Of a DNA stretch of 12,905 bases, positions 1 through 5,546 are shown one piece after another (position 1 is the stretch's first letter; each line of letters opens with the position of its first letter). The notes below the pieces were generated by a model. It was not told the DNA's origin, searched no databases, and saw only the letters and a list, made by a program, of their open reading frames with translations. The stretch lies in NCBI GenBank assembly GCA_947589635.1, contig CANQCC010000033.1, positions 1 to 12,905 of the forward strand. Direction: 5' to 3'. A program made the position numbers and the translations under genes. This DNA is from an uncultured Clostridia bacterium. GTDB lineage: Bacteria > Bacillota > Clostridia > Christensenellales > CAG-917.

Positions 1-389
1 GTGGCTCCCGTCGCGACCGTCACCTCGGACGTGCGCTTTGAGATCTTGTCGAGCACGCTGTTATATTCATATCCGAACACTTCGCACAGCAAAGCCGCGA
101 CCGCCTGCTTGTCCCTCGTATCGGACGGGCGCACATACAGGTTGTACCTTGTCGCCGTCGCGGCAAGCACGTTGCCCCTCGCGTCGAGTATCCTCCCTCG
201 CGGAGCGTCCGTCGGCAAGTCCCTCAGCCACTGATCGAGCGCCTTGGCGGTATACTTTTCGCTAAAAAATATCATGACCGCTATCATCTTGCCGAAAACC
301 GCGAGAAATAAAAAGACAACCAGCAGCAAAACTGCCGGAAGTCTTTTTGTTGGGTTATATTGCCGATTGATGTAAGACTTGAGTTTCAT
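1..389 (-). CDS. Class B penicillin-binding protein (FtsI/SpoVD type), N-terminal fragment cut by the window edge
   Basis: Only the first 129 codons are present; the gene runs off the left edge. The protein starts MKLKSYINRQ, with a short basic cytoplasmic segment, one hydrophobic membrane anchor at about residues 17-42 and then PRGRILDARGNVLA at 63-76. That motif is the hallmark of the N-terminal dimerisation region of class B PBPs, the transpeptidases that cross-link septal or spore-cortex peptidoglycan outside the membrane. The transpeptidase domain with its SxxK serine lies outside the window, so FtsI (division) and SpoVD (sporulation) cannot be told apart. It is the fourth gene of the mraZ cluster, which fits either. 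No Shine-Dalgarno sequence precedes the ATG. Instead a perfect 8-bp hairpin ends two bases before it. An in-frame TTG at 405-407 is a weaker alternative start. Confidence 0.9.
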   Translation of the reverse strand, partial: MKLKSYINRQYNPTKRLPAVLLLVVFLFLAVFGKMIAVMIFFSEKYTAKALDQWLRDLPTDAPRGRILDARGNVLAATATRYNLYVRPSDTRDKQAVAALLCEVFGYEYNSVLDKISKRTSEVTVATGA

Positions 390-391
390 AC

Positions 392-413
392 CGAAGTTTA
401 TTTGCAAACTTCG
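392..413 (-). promoter_or_regulatory. Perfect inverted repeat abutting the PBP start codon
   Basis: CGAAGTTT (392-399) and AAACTTCG (406-413) are exact reverse complements around a 6-base loop. On the minus-strand transcript the stem ends two bases before the AUG of the PBP gene and occupies the place where an SD would be. It sits in the roughly 50-base gap after the ftsL-position gene. No U-tract follows, so it does not look like a normal terminator. A role in translation control or RNA processing is inference. Confidence 0.5.
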
Positions 414-439
414 ATATATATGCCGTCGCGGCAAAAATT

Positions 440-1090
440 TCAGTCTATGGGCTGCTCTATCGCCGTGAACGAGGAGGCGGGCACTACCGCTTTGCCGCTG
501 TTAATCTTGCCCGCGTTGACCGCTATAAGCGTGATAACGGTTATGACCACCGCGACATAAAGCCCTATTATCAACTTGCTTTTGCGCTCGAGCTTGCGGC
601 GAGTCCTTGCATGAGGCGCGGTCTGCTCCTCCTGCCTTGACTCCGTCCTCGAATATTGCTCGGTCACGCCAAGTTTGGAATCGAGCTCCCTTGCGCGGGC
701 CATGGATTCCTGCTGAGCCGTGTAATCGTACAGCGAGGATTGAGGCATATATCCCTGCGAATATCCGTAACGTGCGTTAGGGGCCTGATAATATGCGTCG
801 TTTACATAGCCCTGCTCCGCCCCTCTCATATAGGGGTCGCCTTGCATGCGGGGCTCTCTTGTCGCGGCCATGGGCGTATCCATAAGCTGAGCGTCAAAAC
901 GCATAGGCTCCACATTTATGGGAGCGCTCTGCATTCTGTGCTCGTATTTGAACTTGTCGAAAGACATGTCCCCGCGAGGCATTGCCGCCGCGTCCGAAGA
1001 CATCCTGTCGTTTGAGGCAAGACGGCGCTCATAATTGTCCGCTTCCGTCTGACGTGTCTCGTTTCCCAAAAGGTCGTGTAAAGTAAGCAT
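440..1090 (-). CDS. Single-pass membrane protein in the ftsL position of the dcw cluster
   Basis: This gene lies between rsmH and the PBP gene, the place normally held by ftsL, which makes a small bitopic divisome protein. The 216-residue product has one clear membrane segment at about 173-191, preceded by the basic stretch RTRRKLERKSK, so the N-terminus should be cytoplasmic. Residues 1-170 are hydrophilic and rich in Met, Tyr, Gln, Arg and Ala with no recognisable fold. Only about 25 residues follow the membrane segment. Classical FtsL has a short cytoplasmic part and an extracellular leucine-zipper coiled coil, which is absent here. The ATG at 1088-1090 has a good SD (GGGGAGAG, 1095-1102). 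Function is inferred only from position; it may be a divergent FtsL replacement or an unrelated membrane protein. Confidence 0.75.
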   Translation of the reverse strand: MLTLHDLLGNETRQTEADNYERRLASNDRMSSDAAAMPRGDMSFDKFKYEHRMQSAPINVEPMRFDAQLMDTPMAATREPRMQGDPYMRGAEQGYVNDAYYQAPNARYGYSQGYMPQSSLYDYTAQQESMARARELDSKLGVTEQYSRTESRQEEQTAPHARTRRKLERKSKLIIGLYVAVVITVITLIAVNAGKINSGKAVVPASSFTAIEQPID

Positions 1091-1102
1091 ATATCTCTCC
1101 CC

Positions 1103-1143
1103 AACATTTATCCGATTAGATATCGGAAAAGTATTTCAATGTT
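1103..1143 (-). promoter_or_regulatory. Stem-loop between rsmH and the ftsL-position gene
   Basis: TCCGAT (1111-1116) and ATCGGA (1122-1127) form a 6-bp stem with a 5-base loop. An outer pair AACATT (1103-1108) and AATGTT (1138-1143) can enclose it, with an asymmetric interior. It lies directly upstream of the SD of the 440-1090 gene and begins within the rsmH stop codon. There is no long U-tract, so an intercistronic processing or translation element is likelier than a terminator. Function is inferred. Confidence 0.3.
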
Positions 1144-2078
1144 TATACTTTTTGTATTATCCTGAGCTTTGCGCTCGCCGCCCTGCCGTTCATCTCAAGT
1201 TCTTCCGCCGAGGCGACAATAGGTTTTTTATTTACAAGGTCTACTTCCCTATGATGTCCACACACGCAGATCGGGAAGTCCGGCGGGCAGATACAGTCGG
1301 TGGCAAGACGGGCAAATTCGGTTTTGACAATTCTGTCCTCGAGGGAGTGGAAGGTGATGACCGCCATTCTTCCACCGCTCTTAAGCCTCAATGCAAGCGC
1401 CCTTATCGCCTCGCCAAGCCCGTCGAGTTCGCCGTTGACGTATATCCTTATCGCCTGAAAAGTTCTCTTTGCGGGATGGCCGAATTTCCATCTGTCCTTT
1501 GCGGGATAACTTCTCTCGACTATTTCCGCAAGCTGCCCCGTCGTGGCGATCGTATTTTTTTGCCTTTCGGCGACGATATTTTCGGCAATTTGCCTTGCGT
1601 ATCTCTCCTCGCCGTAGTCCTTAATTATGCTCATCAGTTGCGACGCGCTGAACTCGTTTACCACGTTGAACGCCGTGAGGTATTGCCCTCTGTCCATCCG
1701 CATGTCCAGCGGCGCGTCCTGCATATAGCTGAATCCGCGTTCCGCGTTGTCGATCTGATAGCTGCTCACCCCAAGGTCGACAAGCACGCCGTCCACCTTG
1801 TCTATGCTGATCGCGTCAAGATCCGCAGGCAAATTTTTGAAGTCGTCGTGCACATATGTCACTCTGTCCTTGAAGGGCATCAGCCTTTCCCCTGCCGCAA
1901 GCAGCGCGTCCTCGTCCTTGTCCACCGCGATAAGCCTTCCGCCTTCGCCAAGCCTCGAAACGATTTCGCATGAGTGTCCCGCTCCGCCGACCGTCGCGTC
2001 GACGTAAATGCCGTCCGCCTTTATGTCAAGCCCCTTGACGCATTCGTTAAGCATCACGGGGATGTGCTTAAATTCCAT
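1143..2078 (-). CDS. rsmH: 16S rRNA (cytosine-1402-N4)-methyltransferase RsmH (MraW)
   Basis: RsmH uses S-adenosylmethionine to methylate N4 of C1402 in the decoding centre of 16S rRNA, in the cytoplasm. The 311-residue length is normal. Family signatures are clear: the SAM loop YVDATVGGAGHS (about 25-36), AVDKDEDAL (51-59), GVLVDLGVSS (97-106), the hallmark AERGFSYMQDAPLDMRMD (112-129), FGHPAKRTFQAIRIYVNGEL (199-218) and ITFHSLEDRIVK (241-252). A four-cysteine stretch at about 262-273 (CICPPDFPICVC) follows. The ATG is 4 bases past the mraZ stop and has only a poor SD, so translation is probably coupled to mraZ. It is transcribed from the mraZ promoter. Confidence 0.97.
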   Translation of the reverse strand: MEFKHIPVMLNECVKGLDIKADGIYVDATVGGAGHSCEIVSRLGEGGRLIAVDKDEDALLAAGERLMPFKDRVTYVHDDFKNLPADLDAISIDKVDGVLVDLGVSSYQIDNAERGFSYMQDAPLDMRMDRGQYLTAFNVVNEFSASQLMSIIKDYGEERYARQIAENIVAERQKNTIATTGQLAEIVERSYPAKDRWKFGHPAKRTFQAIRIYVNGELDGLGEAIRALALRLKSGGRMAVITFHSLEDRIVKTEFARLATDCICPPDFPICVCGHHREVDLVNKKPIVASAEELEMNGRAASAKLRIIQKV

Positions 2079-2082
2079 ACCG

Positions 2083-2550
2083 TCAGTTCAATGCCCTGTC
2101 CCGCATGATCTTGCCGAGGCTCTGCATAATGTTGCTTATGTTGTCCGCGCTCATAAGTTCGGGCCTTGAATCGTACAACTGAGCGGGCCACATCTCGACA
2201 AAGTCAAGTTTTGCGATAAACACGACTTCCTTGTCTATCCCGAAAATTCTTTTGATGTTTTCGGGGACGGTTATCCTGTTTTGAGCGTCCCTTTCCACGC
2301 TTGCGCTAAGCGAGCGCATCACGGAATATTTGGTCTGCAGCTCGACGTCATAGATATCCGCGTCAAACAAGCTCTCGTGTTTTTTGTCGAAGGTTTCCTT
2401 GGACATTATGTTCAGGTTGCCCTGCGCGCCGGGAGACATCACGATGCTTGCGCCCAGCTCGTCAAGCGTAACGGCAGGCATTCTCACTCGATTTTTATCA
2501 TCGAGCGAATACCTTACGGCGCCTATTGGAGTCAGACTTACTTTTGACAT
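2083..2550 (-). CDS. mraZ: Transcriptional regulator MraZ
   Basis: MraZ is an AbrB-like DNA-binding protein that binds TGGG repeats upstream of its own operon and regulates the dcw cluster. The 155-residue product has the two expected half-domains, each with a DxxxR motif: D17-R21 in LDDKNRVRMP and D88-R92 in RDAQNRITVP. The ATG at 2550 is chosen because GAGGGA (2558-2563) lies 7 bases upstream and the -10 hexamer of a strong promoter lies at 2582-2587. The reading frame stays open to 2634, but that extension would cross the promoter and so is not translated. Two MraZ-box repeats upstream support autoregulation. Confidence 0.95.
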   Translation of the reverse strand: MSKVSLTPIGAVRYSLDDKNRVRMPAVTLDELGASIVMSPGAQGNLNIMSKETFDKKHESLFDADIYDVELQTKYSVMRSLSASVERDAQNRITVPENIKRIFGIDKEVVFIAKLDFVEMWPAQLYDSRPELMSADNISNIMQSLGKIMRDRALN

Positions 2551-2581
2551 CGCAGTATCCCTCATTTGGTTTGATGAATAA

Positions 2582-2633
2582 ATTATAGCATCAAGTCTTA
2601 TGCTTGTCAACGGTTTACGCCCATTTTTACCCA
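2582..2633 (-). promoter_or_regulatory. SigA promoter of the mraZ operon with two MraZ-box repeats
   Basis: The -35 TTGACA (2605-2610) and -10 TATAAT (2582-2587) both match the consensus exactly, with a 17-bp spacer. Transcription should start near 2575, about 25 bases before the mraZ ATG. Immediately upstream of the -35 are TGGGC (2619-2623) and TGGGT (2629-2633), repeats on a 10-bp period in the same orientation. This is the known MraZ operator arrangement of TGGGN repeats separated by 5 bases. The two positions in phase on either side do not match, so only two repeats are visible. Confidence 0.93.
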
Positions 2634-2830
2634 CTTGCGATTTTGCTACTATTTAGTGGAAATTTGTAGGTTTTTTGAAAACTTTTTTGAAAAAATTTTT
2701 TGCATATTGTTTATGCATTAACTAATTTAGTCAATTTTGATACTTGTTTTCGCGCTTCATCAACTTCCCCTCGCCGCGCAAATTTATGCGGCGCAAATCT
2801 CCTATATTGCCGCCTCGGAGCGAGCAGGCA

Positions 2831-2857
2831 ACAAAATAGTCCCTTCCGCATATTGTG
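2831..2857 (+). promoter_or_regulatory. Possible SigK-like promoter for the cysteine-containing protein
   Basis: AC at 2831-2832 followed 16 bp later by CATATTGTG (2849-2857) resembles the SigK pattern of AC, 16-17 bp, CATAnnnTA. The last base is G instead of A. A start near 2864 would give a leader of about 18 bases ending in the SD. No SigA-like hexamer pair was recognised close to this gene. Such short motifs arise often by chance, so this is tentative. Confidence 0.25.
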
Positions 2858-2882
2858 TAACAAACAAACAGGAGGTAAAAAG

Positions 2883-3512
2883 ATGTCTTTTTGCAATAAC
2901 AATCAAAATCCCGGGTGCCCGGGCAACATCAACGGCAATCCGCTGAACGGGCTGTGCGAAAAAGTGTGCGTGCAGACGACCAAGATCTTCGACGCATGTA
3001 TGCTTCAGACAAGCGTAGACAGCACGGTGACGCTTACCGACCTCAATCCCGCGTCCCCCGCCCTGCCGTTGACGTTTACAGGCGGCTCGTCCACGTCGAA
3101 TGTGGGCACGATAACGGCGCTCAGCGTGACACCGATCGCGGACAGACCCGGACTTTCCCGCGTGACGACTACGGTATCCATCCCCGTGCAGATCGCCTAT
3201 ACGGACGCGAACGGAGTCGCGGGCACAGGCACAGGCACCATATCCGTGGCGCAGGACGTCATCATGTGCGTGCCGACGGGCAGCGTGATAACTCCCGTCA
3301 TTGCCGCAACCGTAAATATGGCGGCGCCGAGAGGCACATACGTATCAGATTCCACGTTTGCGATAACCTCTTGCGTGACGGTCATCCTGAAGGTGCAGGC
3401 GGATGTAAATCTGCTTATCCCCTCCTACGGATATTGCAAGATCCCGCAGTGCACCGAGTTCAGCCAGGACGCTTGCCAAGGCGTGTTCGATTTGCCGCTC
3501 TTCCCCGTCTGA
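2883..3512 (+). CDS. Cysteine-containing protein of unknown function, possibly spore-surface associated
   Basis: The 209-residue product has an Asn/Pro/Gly-rich start (CNNNQNPGCPGNINGNP), then LCEKVCVQTTKIFDACMLQ at 24-42. A Thr/Val/Ser-rich region with beta-sheet character follows (about 45-175), and the end has three cysteines (185, 190, 198). There are ten cysteines in all (4, 12, 25, 29, 39, 129, 164, 185, 190, 198). It has no signal peptide and no membrane segment. CxxK(I/V)FDxC-like N-terminal motifs occur, as far as I recall, in small clostridial proteins linked to spore coats, but I cannot name a family. The ATG at 2883 is fixed by a perfect SD (AGGAGGT, 2870-2876), 6 bases upstream; the frame extends further up without ribosome-binding signals. 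It stands alone, divergent from mraZ. A spore-coat role is inference. Confidence 0.8.
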   Translation: MSFCNNNQNPGCPGNINGNPLNGLCEKVCVQTTKIFDACMLQTSVDSTVTLTDLNPASPALPLTFTGGSSTSNVGTITALSVTPIADRPGLSRVTTTVSIPVQIAYTDANGVAGTGTGTISVAQDVIMCVPTGSVITPVIAATVNMAAPRGTYVSDSTFAITSCVTVILKVQADVNLLIPSYGYCKIPQCTEFSQDACQGVFDLPLFPV

Positions 3513-3530
3513 GGCGCCGTACATAGGCTC

Positions 3531-3549
3531 CGCCTTTCATTTGAAGGCG
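3531..3549 (+). terminator. Weak hairpin after the cysteine-containing protein gene
   Basis: CGCCTT and AAGGCG pair around a short loop, with one extra T-G wobble, starting 19 bases after the stop codon. There is no T-tract behind it, so it could be an mRNA 3' end, a processing site or only a weak terminator. The stronger hairpin at 3815-3853 is a better candidate for actual termination. Confidence 0.35.
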
Positions 3550-3814
3550 ACGATATGTCCCAAAACGTACAAACGGGCGAGAACAAATCGCTAAAAACGA
3601 ACGAAAGCGGATGCAGATAAGTCGCCGAAGCGGACGAAAGAAGATTCGGATACTCCGCTTAAGAGGATAAAACCAAAAATTGCGCAAGAGTCGGATACGG
3701 ACAAAATATGCGCGATATGCGCGAGCCCGAAAAGCAAATTTCATGCGCATAAAGATAATTCTTTTGCGATGAAAAAGCTCCTCGCGCCTTAGAAAACGAC
3801 AAACTATATCACTG

Positions 3815-3853
3815 TTCAAAAGCTCCCGCGCGGTTTGTGCGGGAACTTTTGAA
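3815..3853. terminator. Long hairpin with A/T flanks, probable bidirectional terminator
   Basis: TTCAAAAG (3815-3822) pairs with CTTTTGAA (3846-3853), then after one C/A mismatch TCCCGC (3824-3829) pairs with GCGGGA (3839-3844). Two wobbles and a C-G pair can extend the stem into the 9-base loop. The GC core with A4 on one side and T4 on the other has the shape of an intrinsic terminator readable on both strands. It lies about 300 bases beyond the nearest plus-strand gene and has no minus-strand gene close by. Confidence 0.55.
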
Positions 3854-3871
3854 TACATACATTTTACTAAC

Positions 3872-3889
3872 AAATCGCGCGACGAATAT
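3872..3889 (+). repeat. 18-bp direct repeat, copy 1
   Basis: AAATCGCGCGACGAATAT is repeated at 4046-4063 with a single difference (A to G). The core TCGCGCGA (3875-3882) is an 8-bp palindrome. This copy is not embedded in a recognisable promoter. Confidence 0.8.
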
Positions 3890-4042
3890 ATTGACGTTTG
3901 ATGACGCTTCGTCCGTCGTTTTTCATATCTGTTTCGAAATTTTCAATTTGCTTTTTCAAAACTCTTCAAGCAAAGCCTAAGACGAATGATATTAAACTCC
4001 AAAATCATATTCAATCGAGTATATATTGATTATAAGGATAAG

Positions 4043-4071
4043 TTGAAATCGCGCGACGGATATGATATAAT
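4043..4071 (+). promoter_or_regulatory. SigA promoter of the metallophosphoesterase, predicting a leaderless mRNA
   Basis: TTGAAA (4043-4048), a 17-bp spacer and TATAAT (4066-4071) form a near-consensus promoter. The -10 ends six bases before the ATG at 4078, so transcription should begin at or within one or two bases of the start codon. There is no room for an SD, and none is visible. Confidence 0.85.
4046..4063 (+). repeat. 18-bp direct repeat, copy 2, inside the metallophosphoesterase promoter
   Basis: AAATCGCGCGACGGATAT matches copy 1 at 17 of 18 positions, 174 bp downstream of it. It starts within the -35 hexamer and fills most of the spacer, so the TCGCGCGA palindrome (4049-4056) sits between -35 and -10, a usual place for a repressor operator. 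That reading is inference. Confidence 0.75.
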
Positions 4072-4077
4072 GCGGAT

Positions 4078-4842
4078 ATGAAAATCTTTGCGATAAGCGA
4101 TCTTCATCTCTCATCCGCCGTGGAAAAGCCCATGGGCATTTTCGGCATGGAGTGGGAAAATCACTTTGAAAAGATCTGCGAGGATTGGCAAAGCAAAGTC
4201 TCTGAGGACGACCTTGTGCTGCTTGGAGGGGATATCTCCTGGGGGATGACCATCGCCGAAGCCGCGCCCGATTACGCCGCAATAGCCAAACTGCCCGGCA
4301 AAAAGATAGTCGGCAAAGGCAATCACGACTATTATTGGTCGTCGCTCGGCAAAATGCGGGAGAATTTCAAAGACTTCAACTTCCTTCAAAACAACGCTTT
4401 AAGGGTGACCGCGGACGGAGTAAAAGAATTTGCCGTCGCCGCGCGCAAAAAAAACGAGATAGACGACATCAAATGTGGCGGAGCCGTGATAGCGGGCTCG
4501 AGAGGTTGGAACATCCCCTCCTCCTCAAGCGAGGACCAGGATATCAAAATTTATAGGCGCGAGCTCGACCGTCTCAAACTTTCCCTGACCTCCGCGCAAA
4601 CCCTGCGAGGCGAGGGCGAGCCGCTTATAGCGCTGCTTCACTATCCTCCGTTCGAGGCGGACTATGCAAGCACCGAAGTCACGGATATCCTTGAAAAATT
4701 CGACGTGCAATATGTGGTCTACGGTCATCTGCACGGCAAGTCCGCGCGCGTCACGCCTTGCCTTGAGAAGAACGGAATAAAATATTTTCTGACTTCCTGC
4801 GACCTTGTATCCAACAAACTTACGCTGATCTGTGAGATATAA
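4078..4842 (+). CDS. Calcineurin-like metallophosphoesterase (COG1768-type predicted phosphohydrolase)
   Basis: The 254-residue product carries the complete dinuclear-metal phosphoesterase motif set: D8-x-H10 in ISDLHLS, GGD at 50-52, GNHD at 81-84, H188 in LLHYPPF, and GHLHG at 216-220. The surrounding sequence (KPMGIFGMEWENH, GDISWGM, GNHDYYWSSL, GSRGWNIP) matches the COG1768 group as I know it; its substrate is unknown. Residues of about 108-134 look like a small hydrophilic insertion before the GSRGW strand. The start cannot be later because residues 1-10 form the first beta-strand and metal ligands. No signal peptide is seen, so it should be cytoplasmic. It is a single-gene unit with its own promoter and terminator. 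Confidence 0.93.
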   Translation: MKIFAISDLHLSSAVEKPMGIFGMEWENHFEKICEDWQSKVSEDDLVLLGGDISWGMTIAEAAPDYAAIAKLPGKKIVGKGNHDYYWSSLGKMRENFKDFNFLQNNALRVTADGVKEFAVAARKKNEIDDIKCGGAVIAGSRGWNIPSSSSEDQDIKIYRRELDRLKLSLTSAQTLRGEGEPLIALLHYPPFEADYASTEVTDILEKFDVQYVVYGHLHGKSARVTPCLEKNGIKYFLTSCDLVSNKLTLICEI

Positions 4843-4862
4843 GCGTAACGCCTTACAGTATG

Positions 4863-4892
4863 AAAAATCGCCGTTCAGTGGCGATTTTTTTT
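4863..4892. terminator. Strong bidirectional intrinsic terminator
   Basis: AAAAATCGCC (4863-4872) and GGCGATTTTT (4880-4889) pair perfectly over 10 bp with a 7-base loop, followed by T8 (4885-4892) on the plus strand. On the minus strand the stem ends in T5. It can therefore end both the metallophosphoesterase transcript and the convergent tig-clpP-clpX-engB transcript, whose last stop codon is at 4945. Confidence 0.92.
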
Positions 4893-4944
4893 GCAAAGTT
4901 TTACAATTTATGCCGATTTTTAGAATAGTTCAGTTGTCTTATCG

Positions 4945-5538
4945 TCAATTTTTTGCGTTTTCAAGCAACTGATCTATGCGTCTGAAGACTTCCTCCTTGC
5001 CCTGACCCGTTTCGGACGAAGTGACAATGACGTCATTTATGCCAAGCCCTAGTTTGCTTGCGATGACCGCTATGCTCTTCTGCCTTTGAGCGCGCGAGAG
5101 CTTGTCCGCCTTTGTCGCTATCACGGTGAGAGGAATTGAGTATGCGTACAGATATTTAAGCATCTGGATGTCGTCGTCGTTGGGTTCGCGGCGGATGTCT
5201 ACAAGCACAAACACGTTTATAAGCCTCTCGCTTTGCTTCAGATATCCCTCGATAAGTTCTCCCCACTTCAACTTTTCAGCGTCGGACACGCGCGCGAAAC
5301 CGTATCCCGGCAGGTCCACAAAGTAATATCCTCCCTTGTTTATCTCAAAAAAGTTTAACAGGCGAGTGCGTCCCGGCTCCCGCGAAGTCCGCGCGAGCTT
5401 GCCTTGCCCCGTTATCATGTTGATAAACGAGGATTTGCCCACGTTGGATCTGCCCGCGATGGCTATCTCGGGCGCGCCGAAGTCGGATATCGAAGCGCTT
5501 TGAGCGACAGATGTTACAAATTTTGCCTGTTTTATCAT
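4945..5538 (-). CDS. engB: Ribosome-biogenesis GTPase EngB (YsxC/YihA)
   Basis: EngB is an essential Era/Obg-like GTPase that assists late assembly of the 50S subunit in the cytoplasm. The 197-residue length is typical. GTPase motifs are intact: G1 GRSNVGKSSFIN (about 29-40), G3 DLPGYG and G4 TKAD. The start MIKQAKFVTS agrees with the family N-terminus, so the ATG at 5538 is kept even though no SD precedes it. A GC-rich 8-bp hairpin ends 8 bases upstream. It is the last gene of the tig-clpP-clpX-engB operon, 36 bases after clpX. The lon genes found between clpX and ysxC in Bacillus subtilis are absent here. Confidence 0.96.
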   Translation of the reverse strand: MIKQAKFVTSVAQSASISDFGAPEIAIAGRSNVGKSSFINMITGQGKLARTSREPGRTRLLNFFEINKGGYYFVDLPGYGFARVSDAEKLKWGELIEGYLKQSERLINVFVLVDIRREPNDDDIQMLKYLYAYSIPLTVIATKADKLSRAQRQKSIAVIASKLGLGINDVIVTSSETGQGKEEVFRRIDQLLENAKN

Positions 5539-5546
5539 AATAAGAA

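Larger units (their letters stand above)
2551..2882. other. Divergent intergenic region between mraZ and the cysteine-containing protein gene
   Basis: This gene-free stretch of about 330 bp holds the mraZ promoter and MraZ box at 2582-2633. Next come closely spaced A and T tracts at 2671-2701 (T6, A4, T6, A6, T6), which probably bend the DNA. An inverted repeat CGCCGC/GCGGCG follows at 2772-2777 and 2788-2793 with a 10-base loop. The right end carries a possible sporulation-type promoter at 2831-2857 and a strong SD at 2870-2876. I see no gene in it. Confidence 0.7.
3513..4077. other. 565-bp stretch without a convincing gene, rich in inverted repeats
   Basis: All frames here are short or have abnormal composition. 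Visible structure includes the hairpin at 3531-3549 and a 7-bp inverted repeat AAGCGGA/TCCGCTT (3628-3634 and 3654-3660, 19-base loop). There is also a perfect tandem 9-mer ATATGCGCG (3706-3714, 3715-3723) and an ATGCGCAT palindrome (3743-3750). A long terminator-like hairpin spans 3815-3853, and the 18-bp direct repeat lies at 3872-3889 and 4046-4063. The promoter of the metallophosphoesterase occupies the last 35 bases. It may be a long 3' untranslated region, may encode an RNA, or may be decayed sequence. Confidence 0.6.

Noticed and set aside
2551..2634. Upstream extension of mraZ to the first ATG in frame
   Set aside because: It would run through the -10, the -35 and the MraZ box of a full-consensus promoter and has no SD. 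The start at 2550 has one.
3555..3620. Possible 21-codon plus-strand peptide (MSQNVQTGENKSLKTNESGCR) with GAAGG 7 bases upstream
   Set aside because: Too short to judge. The GAAGG is part of the hairpin at 3531-3549, and the same frame carries on through several TAA codons with no family resemblance. A decayed gene is possible but cannot be supported from this sequence.
3460..3873. Minus-strand open frame of 137 codons spanning the gap after the cysteine-containing protein
   Set aside because: It is extremely Arg-rich, starts at a non-ATG codon without an SD, crosses the large hairpin at 3815-3853, and overlaps the end of a real gene. It reads as a by-product of base composition.
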